The translations under genes were made by a program, and so were the position numbers. Of a stretch of 64,000 nt of DNA, positions 14,167 through 22,741 are shown piece by piece (position 1 is the first letter of the stretch; the number at the start of each line of letters is the position of its first letter). This stretch comes from Clostridia bacterium (lineage in GTDB: Bacteria; Bacillota; Clostridia; Lachnospirales; Lachnospiraceae): contig CAJTHL010000001.1 of the NCBI GenBank assembly GCA_910576205.1, positions 186,001-250,000 on the forward strand. The letters are read 5' to 3'. The notes beneath the pieces were generated by a model. It was not told the origin of the DNA. It ran no database searches and saw nothing but the letters and a program-made list of their open reading frames with translations.

Positions 14167-16827
14167 TTACATTTCCGGCACATACAGGCTGTAGAGATGG
14201 TCCCCGTACAGCTTCCTGTAAGGCTCCCCGGACACCAGCTCCTCCAGGATTTCCACCTTCTCCGGCATCCAGTAGGGGCCGTTCACCTCCTCCGTGGCGA
14301 TGATGACCACCGGGTAAATCCCCCGGGCCAGCTTTTCCTTTAAGGTTTCCTCAAAGAGGCTGTCCACCAGATAATCCAGATCCGGCCAGGAGCTGCGGAA
14401 GAAAGGCTTCATATCTGTCATGGCCTGGGCGGCCGTAAAATTTCCGATGGTTATCAGCTCATACTCCCCATAGGGGACAAGCTGCTCCTGTAAACGGTTC
14501 AGACAGTCTGCCCGTTCCTTTGTGGTGTAGACGCCTGTAAAAGCCGGATGGTTTACCGTCTCCGTCAGCTCTTCCTTTGGACCGTCATGGTAAATATAAC
14601 TGTCCGCATAGTGAAGTCCTCCGGCCAGCACAAAGGCCAGGGCAAATGCAGGAAATGCCAGCCATTCCCTGCGGTTTCGAAGCCATTTTACAAGAATACA
14701 CACGGTCATGGCAAGGGGCAGCCCCATATAGATCCGGTAATAGATCACCGCCGTATCCGTGCCGATGGTCAGAAACCCTTCTATTATCATGGCTGTCAGG
14801 CAAAGACAGCTAAATTCCAGATCCCGTTTCCGGTAATACCAGGCAGCAAAGCCAGGCAGAAAAATACCCGCCACCGCCGTAAAGACCTGGATTTTTAAGA
14901 TATCCTCCTGCCATCCTCTCATTAATCCCAGGGCTGCAGCAGTGAAAACCCCTATGAAAACCAGAAACCGTTCCTCTTTTTCCCCGGGCTTTACCACCTT
15001 CTTCCAGGCAACCAGGGCCGAAATCCCGGCCAGAAGCACCAGGCCATACCGGAACCACACCGCAAGCCCGTCCTTAAGACCCACCAGGAATTGATAGATT
15101 CCCGTGCTGACGCTGTGAAGATCTCCCTCGGATCCCAGAACCGTAAGCACCCGGAAATCCTCTACAAACTTATCCACTCCCAGAAGCCCCAGGGAAATAA
15201 GGATTCCCACAACGCCGGCCAGAGCGCCCCCGGCCACCATGGGAAGGCACCTGCAAAGGCCCTTTTTCCAGCTCCCCCTCATTAAGCCGTGCCAGAATAC
15301 CACAACCACCAGGGATAAAAACAAAATGTTGGGCATCCGCACAAAAGCGTTAATCCCCAAAAGAAATCCGGCGGCTCCAACCAGTTTCCCGCTTTCCTTA
15401 AAAATCCCGTAGAGAAGAACCCAGGCCCCTATGGTGACAAAGAGCGCCGACCATGCATTCCAGTTGACGCAGTGTACCCAGGTAATGGAAAAGACGCTTC
15501 CCGCCAGCATACACAGCAATAATAACAGCCGCGGCATCCTGTCTTTAAGCTTTCCATAAAGCAGCAGCGCCACCCCGGTATAGACAGCCGCGCAGGTCCA
15601 GTTCAGCGCCAGGAGCGCATATCCCGGGAACAGGTGGTACACCAGCCCTCCCAGCACCTCCCCAAACAGATAATAGAGCTCATTGATCTCTATGGAAGGA
15701 GTAAACACATAGCGGTAATTGGCCAGATAAAAACAGGTGTCCTGCACGTCGATGCCCTTATTGATAATGGGCAGATACCAGGTAAAGAGAAGCGTCCACA
15801 AAAGGAGCTCCGCCTTTTTCCCCAGGCTTCCCGGCACAAGGAGAAAAAAGGCAAAAAGAATCATAAGGATTTTCACAAAAGGCCCTTCCGTTCCGATATA
15901 GGGAAGAAAGGCCGCCCCTGTCTTTACTGCCATAAAAACAAAGAGATGCAGGCAGAGAATCCGCATGGTGACGCTCCCCGCCCCCGTTCCCATGGAGACA
16001 AGCCCCTTTGGCCCCCGTCTCTCCAGCCACAGACACGCCTCCATACAGAGCAGTGAGCCAAGGCTTCCCACAAGCACATACAGCAGCATGGAAACGCCGT
16101 AATGGCCCACGGACATATTTACCGGCCCGTTCATCCAGGAAAGGCCCACAAAAAGGAGAACCAGCAGGGCGAGAACCCCTTTTTTCTCATAGAGTCTCTC
16201 TACCACGCTATATTTCCGGATATAATGCCCCGCCCCCAGAAATGCCAGGGCATAGAGGGCGCAGTCCAGGCTCCAGGGCAGCAGCACAGGGCTTGCGTAG
16301 TGGAGCGCCACCGACAGCAGCACCAGGCCCAGCCCGGTTCCCCAGGCCGCCCTCTTATTCCTCTCCCCCAGCTTCCAAAGGCCTCCAAAGAAAACCAGTG
16401 CCAGAAACAGGCAGGTGAGAAACCAGGTAGGCGCGTTTAAGATAGTCATAAACTGCAGATTATTCTTTGCAGACACAGGGTACAGGCAGTTTCTGGAATA
16501 CAGAATCCCGGCCAATGGGAAAAAGCTCTCCGCCGTCACCTGCCTGGTGAGGAGGCTGTCCTTGCAGAAGAAAAACAAAAACAGAAACAGATTGTAAAAA
16601 GCATAGGGAACCAGCAGACGTTTCGCCTTACGCAGGGCAAACTGCGCCAGGGACTCCTCCTGCCTTACCGAAAAGGTCATGCCGGCCAGCACGAAAAAGA
16701 CCGGCATATAGAACATGCCGCCCAGCCAGTTTATGGGCCCCAGATTCAGCTCCGCATGGTTTATCAAAACCATCAGGATGCCCAGCCCCTTTGCCATATC
16801 CATCCAGGCAATCCGTCTCTTTTCCAT
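14167..16827 (-). CDS. Acyltransferase-3 domain fused to GT-C-like polytopic membrane domain
   Basis: 886 aa. Residues 1-345 look like an acyltransferase family 3 enzyme: MDMAKGLGILMVLINH at the start, with the catalytic-type His, then MPVFFVLAGMTFS and about ten membrane segments. From about residue 350 a second polytopic domain begins (WYLPIINKGIDVQDTCFYL, with acidic residues in the first outer loop as in GT-C glycosyltransferases). It has about ten more membrane segments and a C-terminal extracytoplasmic domain of ~170 residues. I do not know a named family with this combination. It would join O-acylation and sugar transfer or polymerisation in one polypeptide. AAGGAG lies before the ATG. 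Confidence 0.7.
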   Translation of the reverse strand: MEKRRIAWMDMAKGLGILMVLINHAELNLGPINWLGGMFYMPVFFVLAGMTFSVRQEESLAQFALRKAKRLLVPYAFYNLFLFLFFFCKDSLLTRQVTAESFFPLAGILYSRNCLYPVSAKNNLQFMTILNAPTWFLTCLFLALVFFGGLWKLGERNKRAAWGTGLGLVLLSVALHYASPVLLPWSLDCALYALAFLGAGHYIRKYSVVERLYEKKGVLALLVLLFVGLSWMNGPVNMSVGHYGVSMLLYVLVGSLGSLLCMEACLWLERRGPKGLVSMGTGAGSVTMRILCLHLFVFMAVKTGAAFLPYIGTEGPFVKILMILFAFFLLVPGSLGKKAELLLWTLLFTWYLPIINKGIDVQDTCFYLANYRYVFTPSIEINELYYLFGEVLGGLVYHLFPGYALLALNWTCAAVYTGVALLLYGKLKDRMPRLLLLLCMLAGSVFSITWVHCVNWNAWSALFVTIGAWVLLYGIFKESGKLVGAAGFLLGINAFVRMPNILFLSLVVVVFWHGLMRGSWKKGLCRCLPMVAGGALAGVVGILISLGLLGVDKFVEDFRVLTVLGSEGDLHSVSTGIYQFLVGLKDGLAVWFRYGLVLLAGISALVAWKKVVKPGEKEERFLVFIGVFTAAALGLMRGWQEDILKIQVFTAVAGIFLPGFAAWYYRKRDLEFSCLCLTAMIIEGFLTIGTDTAVIYYRIYMGLPLAMTVCILVKWLRNRREWLAFPAFALAFVLAGGLHYADSYIYHDGPKEELTETVNHPAFTGVYTTKERADCLNRLQEQLVPYGEYELITIGNFTAAQAMTDMKPFFRSSWPDLDYLVDSLFEETLKEKLARGIYPVVIIATEEVNGPYWMPEKVEILEELVSGEPYRKLYGDHLYSLYVPEM

Positions 16828-16888
16828 GGTTTCTCCTTTTTCTCCCAGGTGTTCCTATAGGTTCCACCCGCCCTGTCTCCACCGTTCT

Positions 16889-18037
16889 TTAAACGTCTGT
16901 CTTTCTTTTCCAGCGGTTTGCAAGCCGTTTTCCCAGAGGCTCCACATAATGTTCACTTAAAACGGACAGACCCAGGACAATTAGCGTGGTCAGTAAAAAA
17001 TCCAGCCCAACCGTCAGATGATATCCCAGCCTGCCCTGCAATTTCAGAAAGAAAATGCTGGAAAATGTGGCAATTACTGGAAAATGCAAAAGATATAAGG
17101 AATAGGAAATTTTCCCCAGGAACACGGGTACTTTACCTGCAAATACTTTCTGCAGAATTTCATTTCCAATCACACCCACTAAAATTAAAGCTGCTCCCGC
17201 CAGATGATAGGGAACCACCCGGGGTATTCCCATCACTTTGTAGATGGTTCCCCCCATATCCGTCCCGATAGAAGGGTACGAGGCCAGATAAACTCCCACC
17301 GCAAAGCACAGCCAGGAAAGCCAGGGCCGCTTTTGATACCAGGAAAGGAGCCGCTTCCGGGTGCAGACCACGTCGCACACAAAAAAGCCAAAGAAAATGC
17401 CGGTAAAATAAATATTAGTCACAAGAGCCGTGGCCATCATCACCGCATACGCCACATACCGCAGCGGATTTTTCCCCACCAGGGCAGCCGCCAGGTAAAC
17501 CGTGAGGGATCCGAGAAACAGATACGGCATAGTCCAGAGCACCCCGTTGTAGGCATTGCTCCCCCACAGAAAGCATCCCGCCAGACTTTCCAGAAGCATC
17601 TCCCCAAAATGAGGGCTAAAGTTATTAAAGCCATAAAACCAGTCCATGGAGTTTGTAAGCTCCGCCGCCTGGCTGTTGCGGTAAAGGCCCATGGCCATCA
17701 GAAAATATACCAGGATATTCACTGCCAGAATGGGAACCATAAGACGAATGTACCGCCTTTTTGCCCCGCTTTTAAGCTTTCCGGCATCCCCGGTTCCAAA
17801 AAATCCCAGGCACAGGACAAACCCGCCAAGCACCAGAAACAGCTCCACGGCAAAATTTCCGTTGTAGAGCAGATTTAAGGGCGTCTTTCCCAGAGCGATT
17901 TCCAGGCCCGAGGCCGTGTTCGCGTGGGCCATGTCCAGGCTGTAGGCCCCATAATAGAAGGCAAACACAAAATGACACAGGTATACCATCAAGGCCCCAA
18001 GCCCCTTTAAACCGTCAATATAAGCAATCTTTTTCAT
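16889..18037 (-). CDS. Acyltransferase family 3 membrane protein
   Basis: 382 aa with about ten membrane segments. The start MKKIAYIDGLKGLGALMVYLCHF holds the family's catalytic-type His and conserved DGL-G. The family moves acetyl or other acyl groups across the membrane onto surface sugars. ATG 18037 lies 4 nt after the stop of the SGNH-like gene, implying translational coupling; the 80-residue upstream ORF extension runs through that gene out of frame and is rejected. With the neighbouring SGNH-like and MBOAT genes it forms an O-acylation module. Confidence 0.85.
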   Translation of the reverse strand: MKKIAYIDGLKGLGALMVYLCHFVFAFYYGAYSLDMAHANTASGLEIALGKTPLNLLYNGNFAVELFLVLGGFVLCLGFFGTGDAGKLKSGAKRRYIRLMVPILAVNILVYFLMAMGLYRNSQAAELTNSMDWFYGFNNFSPHFGEMLLESLAGCFLWGSNAYNGVLWTMPYLFLGSLTVYLAAALVGKNPLRYVAYAVMMATALVTNIYFTGIFFGFFVCDVVCTRKRLLSWYQKRPWLSWLCFAVGVYLASYPSIGTDMGGTIYKVMGIPRVVPYHLAGAALILVGVIGNEILQKVFAGKVPVFLGKISYSLYLLHFPVIATFSSIFFLKLQGRLGYHLTVGLDFLLTTLIVLGLSVLSEHYVEPLGKRLANRWKRKTDV

Positions 18038-18040
18038 ATT

Positions 18041-18067
18041 CTTATTCCCGTTCTGCATCTGCCCCGT
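18041..18067 (-). repeat. Repeat half-copy that encodes the C-terminus of the SGNH-like protein
   Basis: The repeat core GGGGCAGATGCAGAACGGG is translated as the last residues (GADAERE) of the upstream gene, and the stop lies inside the repeat's AATAAG end. This is the only copy here that is clearly coding. Confidence 0.5.
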
Positions 18068-18956
18068 CCCTAAGCTGCCTGCACAGCCTCCGGGTATAAT
18101 CTTCCCTTCCCTGGCTGGACAGATGAATGAGATCCTGAAACTGTCCCGGATCCCGGTTGTCAAAGCCCGTCTCCTCCGACAGGAGCACCCGCTCCCCTGC
18201 CACAGCCTCCTGGCACTGGGCCAGCAGCATCCGGTAGGTTTCATCCTCATACATGCTCTCATATTTCGGCGTCTCAATAAACGTCACTTCTATTTGATGT
18301 ACTTTGGCAAGCTCGGCAATCCTTGCGTACCCCTCCGCCTGGGCCGGATGAACGCCCTCCCGGCTTCCCAGGGAATAATCCAGGGCTTCCCGGGTAGTGC
18401 CGGGAAAATGAAGGAGCGTCCCCCCCTTGTAAAACTGGGAGGATAAAAGCCTCCTGTGGACAGGCCAGGTAAGAATCTGTTCATTGTTGGCCGTCACAAA
18501 AAACTCATAAAAATCCAGAAAATCCGTGTCGTTCCATGCTTCCATCTGGCTCCAGGTCTTCCACTTAAAGGAGAAGTCTGTATCCAGAAGAAGCTTTGTA
18601 TCGCTGATCCAGGGGGCCGAGGAGGCCGTATACCCATAGAGGTCAACATACAGATGGGAGATCTCCACCCCCTCCTCCAGAAGATACTGAAGCTCCATGG
18701 CCATAGAAAAGGGCTGGTTTCCGTTGTAGGACAGCACATAGACCGACTCCCCCAGCTCCTCCTCCAGAATCCTTATATCCAGCCCCTGGCGGAACATGGA
18801 GGAACCTATAAACACATGCTGGGCGCCCCCAGTCTCTACAAGGGGGCTCATGCCGTAATCGCCCCCCGGAAGGAATCTGGCATATTCATTTTTCAGTCCG
18901 GTAAAAAGCAGCGCCAGACCAAAGGCCAGGGCAATGCCCCATAATGTTTTCTTCAT
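18042..18956 (-). CDS. SGNH-hydrolase-like protein of an MBOAT acylation module
   Basis: 304 aa. One N-terminal membrane anchor (residues 5-20) is followed by an extracytoplasmic domain with a GSSMFRQGLD block I-like serine and a late DLIHLSSQG block V-like Asp/His. These are the DltD/AlgX/AlgJ-type features that accompany MBOAT enzymes. The likely role is the outer-face acyl transfer step on a surface polymer. The ribosome binding site is weak: GGAGGGGG lies too far upstream because the repeat intervenes. A possible internal promoter lies at 19019-19047. The C-terminus is encoded by repeat sequence. Confidence 0.7.
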   Translation of the reverse strand: MKKTLWGIALAFGLALLFTGLKNEYARFLPGGDYGMSPLVETGGAQHVFIGSSMFRQGLDIRILEEELGESVYVLSYNGNQPFSMAMELQYLLEEGVEISHLYVDLYGYTASSAPWISDTKLLLDTDFSFKWKTWSQMEAWNDTDFLDFYEFFVTANNEQILTWPVHRRLLSSQFYKGGTLLHFPGTTREALDYSLGSREGVHPAQAEGYARIAELAKVHQIEVTFIETPKYESMYEDETYRMLLAQCQEAVAGERVLLSEETGFDNRDPGQFQDLIHLSSQGREDYTRRLCRQLRDGADAERE

Positions 18957-18963
18957 AATTTTT

Positions 18964-19010
18964 ATTTCCGCATCCCCCTCCCAGTCTCCTGTGTACCGGC
19001 GGATGCCGTT
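18964..19010 (-). repeat. Intergenic hairpin repeat copy
   Basis: On the minus strand: AACGGCATCCGCC, a middle with GTACACAGGAGACTGGG, then GGGGGATGCGGAAATAA. The outer stem is GCATCC/GGATGC, a covarying version of GCATC/GATGC in other copies. It lies between the internal promoter and the SGNH-like gene, so it would be near the 5' end of that transcript. Confidence 0.6.
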
Positions 19011-19018
19011 TTCTTTTT

Positions 19019-19047
19019 ATTATAGTCACATTTTCAAGTGGAAACAA
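19019..19047 (-). promoter_or_regulatory. Possible internal promoter of the O-acylation genes
   Basis: On the minus strand, TTGTTT and TATAAT are 17 nt apart, just after the MBOAT stop at 19056. It would allow separate expression of the SGNH-like and acyltransferase-3 genes. Confidence 0.5.
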
Positions 19048-19055
19048 TAGCCCTG

Positions 19056-20576
19056 TCAAAACTGCGCGTACAAAAAGCCCGAGTCCCCAAATACGCCAAA
19101 TAGCAGGGTAGAAAGCAGAAAGATTACAAGCCACACCCTTGAAAGGCTCCCTCTCTCTTCCGTCTGTCCACCCAGAGTATTGCCGTTTTCCACACCTACA
19201 ACCATCATGCCCTTACGCCCCCGGTTATCCTCCCTCCACTCATACAGAAACAGGAGGAATATAAACAGACACACTGTCAGAAGCAGCGCAGCACAGGTGT
19301 TATCCCCGGAGAACGGAAGGACCGCCGCCTGGATTTCCCCGTAGGACAGGGAAAAATCAGTCACCATTCTCTTCAAAAAGGAAAATGCCGCCGACAGGGA
19401 TTCCGCCCGGAAAAAAATCCAGCAGAATGTCACTCCCCCAAAAGTCACAACCGTTTTCCAGAGCCGTCTTAAGCCCCGCTCCTGCCCTGGTTTCTTTCCT
19501 GCCATATTCCAGAATCCGTGAAGACCTCCCCAGAAGAGAAACGTCCAGTTATCCCCGTGCCACAATCCGCTTGCCAGAAACGTCACAAACACATTCCAGT
19601 TTTTCCGGGCCTTTGACACCCGGTTCCCCCCCAGGGGGATATACACATAATCCCGCAGCCAGGAGGAGAGGGAAATGTGCCAGCGGCTCCAGAATTCCTT
19701 GATTCCCATGGAAAAATAAGGTCTGCAAAAATTTTCCCTGCAGCGGATACCCATGCAATCCGACATGCCAAGGGCCAGATCCGAGTAACCAGAGAAGTCG
19801 GCGTAAAGCTGAACGGAATAAAAGAACGCCGCCATCCAGGCCGCCAGGGTCGGGTAATCCCCAGGGGCCGCAAAAACCAGGTTTACATAGGCGGAAAGGC
19901 GGTTGGCAATCACCATTTTCTTAAAGAGCCCCAGCACAATGCGCCCAAGCCCCCTGGAAAAAAGCCCCCTGTCAAACACCGGCTCCCTAAACAGGGGCAG
20001 AAGCTCCTGGGCCCGCTCAATAGGCCCGGACAATATCTGTGGAAAAAAGGAGGCGTAGAGAACGAGAAATCCCGGACGCCGCTCCGCAGAGAGCTTCCCC
20101 CTGTATACATCCACAAGATATCCCAGCAGCTTAAACGTATAGTAGGAAATACCCAGGGGCATCAAAAGCCTTATTGTCAAAGGCGTAAAGTCAAGCCCGG
20201 CAAACGCCAAAAGGGAGGATACGGACCGGATAAAAAAATCCAGGTATTTAAACAGAAACAAAACGGCAAGAAGAGGCAGGATGCCGCCCAGCAGCCAGCC
20301 TTTCCCCCGTTTTTCCATTCCATTTCCCAAAGCTCTCCCGGGGCTTTCTCCCCTGTCTTCTCCCACCGCCTCTTTGGCTCTTTCCAGACAAAGCCCCACA
20401 AACCAGGCCCACAGAGAGCTGCCCATAAGCAATAGGGCCATCCAGGGGCTGACGCTCATATAAAATGCATAGCTGGCCAGAAGAAGCCAGATCCAGCGGC
20501 GTTTTGCCGGAAGCAGGTAATAAACTCCCAGCACCGCTGCCAGAAAGCACAGGGTAATCATCACATTTGACGCCAT
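19056..20576 (-). CDS. MBOAT family O-acyltransferase
   Basis: 506 aa, polytopic. The diagnostic MBOAT segments are clear: LMPLGISYYTFKLLGYLVDVYRG, QILSGPIERAQELLPLF, a GIKEFWSRWHISLSSWLRDYVY core, and the putative active His in SGLWHGDNWTFLFWGGLHG. It is the AlgI/DltB/PatA-like enzyme that moves an activated acyl group across the membrane. A Glu/Gly-rich insertion of ~25 residues occurs near residue 75. Its start overlaps the stop of the upstream gene (TAATG). It partners the SGNH-like gene 99 bp downstream. Confidence 0.92.
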   Translation of the reverse strand: MASNVMITLCFLAAVLGVYYLLPAKRRWIWLLLASYAFYMSVSPWMALLLMGSSLWAWFVGLCLERAKEAVGEDRGESPGRALGNGMEKRGKGWLLGGILPLLAVLFLFKYLDFFIRSVSSLLAFAGLDFTPLTIRLLMPLGISYYTFKLLGYLVDVYRGKLSAERRPGFLVLYASFFPQILSGPIERAQELLPLFREPVFDRGLFSRGLGRIVLGLFKKMVIANRLSAYVNLVFAAPGDYPTLAAWMAAFFYSVQLYADFSGYSDLALGMSDCMGIRCRENFCRPYFSMGIKEFWSRWHISLSSWLRDYVYIPLGGNRVSKARKNWNVFVTFLASGLWHGDNWTFLFWGGLHGFWNMAGKKPGQERGLRRLWKTVVTFGGVTFCWIFFRAESLSAAFSFLKRMVTDFSLSYGEIQAAVLPFSGDNTCAALLLTVCLFIFLLFLYEWREDNRGRKGMMVVGVENGNTLGGQTEERGSLSRVWLVIFLLSTLLFGVFGDSGFLYAQF

Positions 20577-21463
20577 TACGCTGTCTCCTCAGTTATAAGC
20601 CCGTATGTGTAAGCTCCCACATCCAGCATAAGCCCCAGTAAAATCACGCTGTAAAGGGGCATGGGCAGCTTTGATTCCCCATTAAGCACAAAGGCATAGG
20701 AGCTGTAGGATACCATAAGGTGTAAAAATGCCACGTAAAACTTCTTCGGCTCCAGAACAGCCAGAAGAACAGCCAGCACATCCGCCCCATACCCGGCCCA
20801 CCCAGGCATAAAGGGCAGAAAATACGGCAGGAATAATGCCAGAAACAGAAGAAACGGCAGGTAGCTTTTCCTGTTTAAGCGAAGCCCCTTCTTTTTCATG
20901 CAGTATACCACGCAGAGCAGAATGCCCGTCACAAACAGCCGGGAAACCTTTTCATACATATCCACAAACATAAATTTTCCCGTCAGTTCAAAAACATTGG
21001 GCCAGCCCAGGGTCAGAAATTCTCCCGTACCGGATCCGGGCAGCTCCATTGCCGCCAGACAGGCTCCCCCCAGCGCCGCCGCTGCGCTTACAAATTTCAT
21101 ATTCCGGTCATAGGTATAGAGGGCAAGCACCAGAAGCACGCCGCAGAAAGCTCCCCGCTTTCCCCAGAGGGCACTGTTTGCCACAAATGCCGGCCAGATC
21201 ACCATTAACGCATACGTGAGAATCGTACGATTCCTGCTCTTTGTCCTGCCCCAGACAAATAAAGCCCCGAAAACAGCCATGACAAAGTCTAGTCCCATGG
21301 TTAAAAGCTTAAAGACGTCCACAGGTGTGTATTCCACCACAGATTTCCGAAGCATTGCCCCCACGCCCGTGATACAGACGCCAAGCAGAAGCTCCAGCAC
21401 GGAAATGCCGTTCTTTCCCAGAGGAATACGTCTATAGATGAAACTTCTCAAAAAATTATCCAT
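20576..21463 (-). CDS. Short GT-C-like membrane protein, truncated paralog of the next gene
   Basis: 295 aa, about 8-9 membrane segments. It aligns by eye with the 392-aa protein encoded just upstream: TKSRNRT..NSALWG against TKSRVKS..NSALWA, LGWPNVFELTG against IKWPNIYQIIG, and GADVLAVLLAVLEPKKFY against LADVLAVIYALMNRKRFF. It lacks the first outer loop with the DWTTYWDPW segment and the HERYG motif (here WAGYG). So it is probably a non-catalytic relative or regulatory partner. AGAAAGG precedes the ATG. Its stop overlaps the MBOAT start. Confidence 0.7.
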   Translation of the reverse strand: MDNFLRSFIYRRIPLGKNGISVLELLLGVCITGVGAMLRKSVVEYTPVDVFKLLTMGLDFVMAVFGALFVWGRTKSRNRTILTYALMVIWPAFVANSALWGKRGAFCGVLLVLALYTYDRNMKFVSAAAALGGACLAAMELPGSGTGEFLTLGWPNVFELTGKFMFVDMYEKVSRLFVTGILLCVVYCMKKKGLRLNRKSYLPFLLFLALFLPYFLPFMPGWAGYGADVLAVLLAVLEPKKFYVAFLHLMVSYSSYAFVLNGESKLPMPLYSVILLGLMLDVGAYTYGLITEETA

Positions 21464-21473
21464 AACAAACCTT

Positions 21474-21510
21474 TCTTATTCCGGCTTCGCACATGCCCTT
21501 TCCGGCATTG
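21474..21510 (-). repeat. Intergenic hairpin repeat, short copy
   Basis: On the minus strand AACGCAATGCC pairs with GGCATGTGCGAAGCC (ATGCC/GGCAT and GCA/TGC) and ends at GGAATAAG beside the next ribosome binding site. Arm bases differ from other copies but pairing is kept. Confidence 0.5.
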
Positions 21511-21530
21511 CGTTATCCAGGCATTTCCAG

Positions 21531-22709
21531 TCATTTTTCCGGCTCCGCCAGATTTTCCCGGTTGGTAAAATAGCGGTACAGGTCAAGACCTGTTATCACC
21601 AGAAGTCCCAGCTCCACAAACGCCCACACACCATAGTAAACTGGCGGTTCATCAGCCCCCAGATGGCTTAGGTAGGCCATGTAGCTGTTAAAGGACAGGG
21701 TAATCTGCAAAATGGGTACAAAAAACCGTTTCCGGTTCATCAGCGCGTAGATCACCGCCAGCACATCCGCCAGACATCCGTACCGCTCATGCATATGGGG
21801 CAGGACATAGGGGGAAAGAATGGCGAAAAACAGGGCCATCTGGATAATCATTTCGTTTGTCACCCGGTATTTCCGGAGAGCCATCCAGAACATGACGCAC
21901 ATAAGGATTCCCAGAATCAGCCAGGTTCCGGCCTCGGCATACTCCAGCAGAAAGTACTGGTTCCCGATAATCTGGTAAATATTCGGCCATTTGATGGACA
22001 GGGACCACACATCCTGGGCTCCCTGGGCCGCATAAATATTGATAAGCTCCAAAAGCGGCCGCCCCGCAATCCAGGCCGGAAGGATTCCCAGGACATACAT
22101 CGCCGGGATCCACAGGAAATGCTGTAGCCTGATCTTTTTATTCACCCAGAGAATGACCAGAAAGGGAAAGATAAACAGGGACTGAAGCTTGAACGCAAAG
22201 GCAATGCCGTAAAAAAACATAGCCCGGCCCGGTTTGTCCCGGAACAGCTCGTAGACGCAAAGCAGCACAAAGGTCATGAAAATAATGTCGCACTGGGCCC
22301 AGAGGGCGCTGTTTGCCCAGATGGTGGGAAGCAACAGGGTAAGCCCGTAAACGCAGACGCTCTTTACACGGCTCTTTGTGCCCTCCCAGACAATCTTTGC
22401 CATCACCACAGCCGCCACAAAATCCACCGCCATGCAGAGCCCCTTGTAGGCAGTCATGGGATTTACAGGAAGGCGGCTGATACCCCAGAGAATATACACA
22501 AAGGGGGGCGCATAGTCATAAAAATCCGTGGCCATGGCTTTAAAGCCCTGTTCCTTTAAGATGGTAATCCAGGGATCCCAATAGGTGGTCCAGTCCACGG
22601 TGGTCACCGTGCGCAAGGTCATACGGATACCAAGGCCCACAGCCGTCAGAAGCAGCACAAAAGCCACATCCACGGCATCCAGTTGATATTTCTTCAAAAG
22701 CCTGTTCAT
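21531..22709 (-). CDS. GT-C fold polyprenyl-phosphate-sugar glycosyltransferase-like membrane protein
   Basis: 392 aa, about 10-11 membrane segments. The first outer loop has DWTTYWDPWITI with acidic residues typical of GT-C catalytic loops, followed by FYDYAPPFVYILWG, NSALWAQCD, and MHERYG near residue 310, all hallmarks of mannosyl/glucosyl-transferring GT-C proteins. It would take a sugar from a lipid carrier, plausibly made by the GtrB-like gene just upstream, and add it to the glycan outside the cell (inference). AGGAGC precedes the ATG. Confidence 0.8.
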   Translation of the reverse strand: MNRLLKKYQLDAVDVAFVLLLTAVGLGIRMTLRTVTTVDWTTYWDPWITILKEQGFKAMATDFYDYAPPFVYILWGISRLPVNPMTAYKGLCMAVDFVAAVVMAKIVWEGTKSRVKSVCVYGLTLLLPTIWANSALWAQCDIIFMTFVLLCVYELFRDKPGRAMFFYGIAFAFKLQSLFIFPFLVILWVNKKIRLQHFLWIPAMYVLGILPAWIAGRPLLELINIYAAQGAQDVWSLSIKWPNIYQIIGNQYFLLEYAEAGTWLILGILMCVMFWMALRKYRVTNEMIIQMALFFAILSPYVLPHMHERYGCLADVLAVIYALMNRKRFFVPILQITLSFNSYMAYLSHLGADEPPVYYGVWAFVELGLLVITGLDLYRYFTNRENLAEPEK

Positions 22710-22717
22710 AGAAAGCT

Positions 22718-22741
22718 CCTATTAAAGTTCTGATGCTGTTT
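22718..22741 (-). repeat. Intergenic repeat, minimal copy
   Basis: The whole spacer is AAACAGCATCAGAACTTTA followed by ATAGGAG. This is the 5' module joined straight to the 3' module with no insert. Confidence 0.6.
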
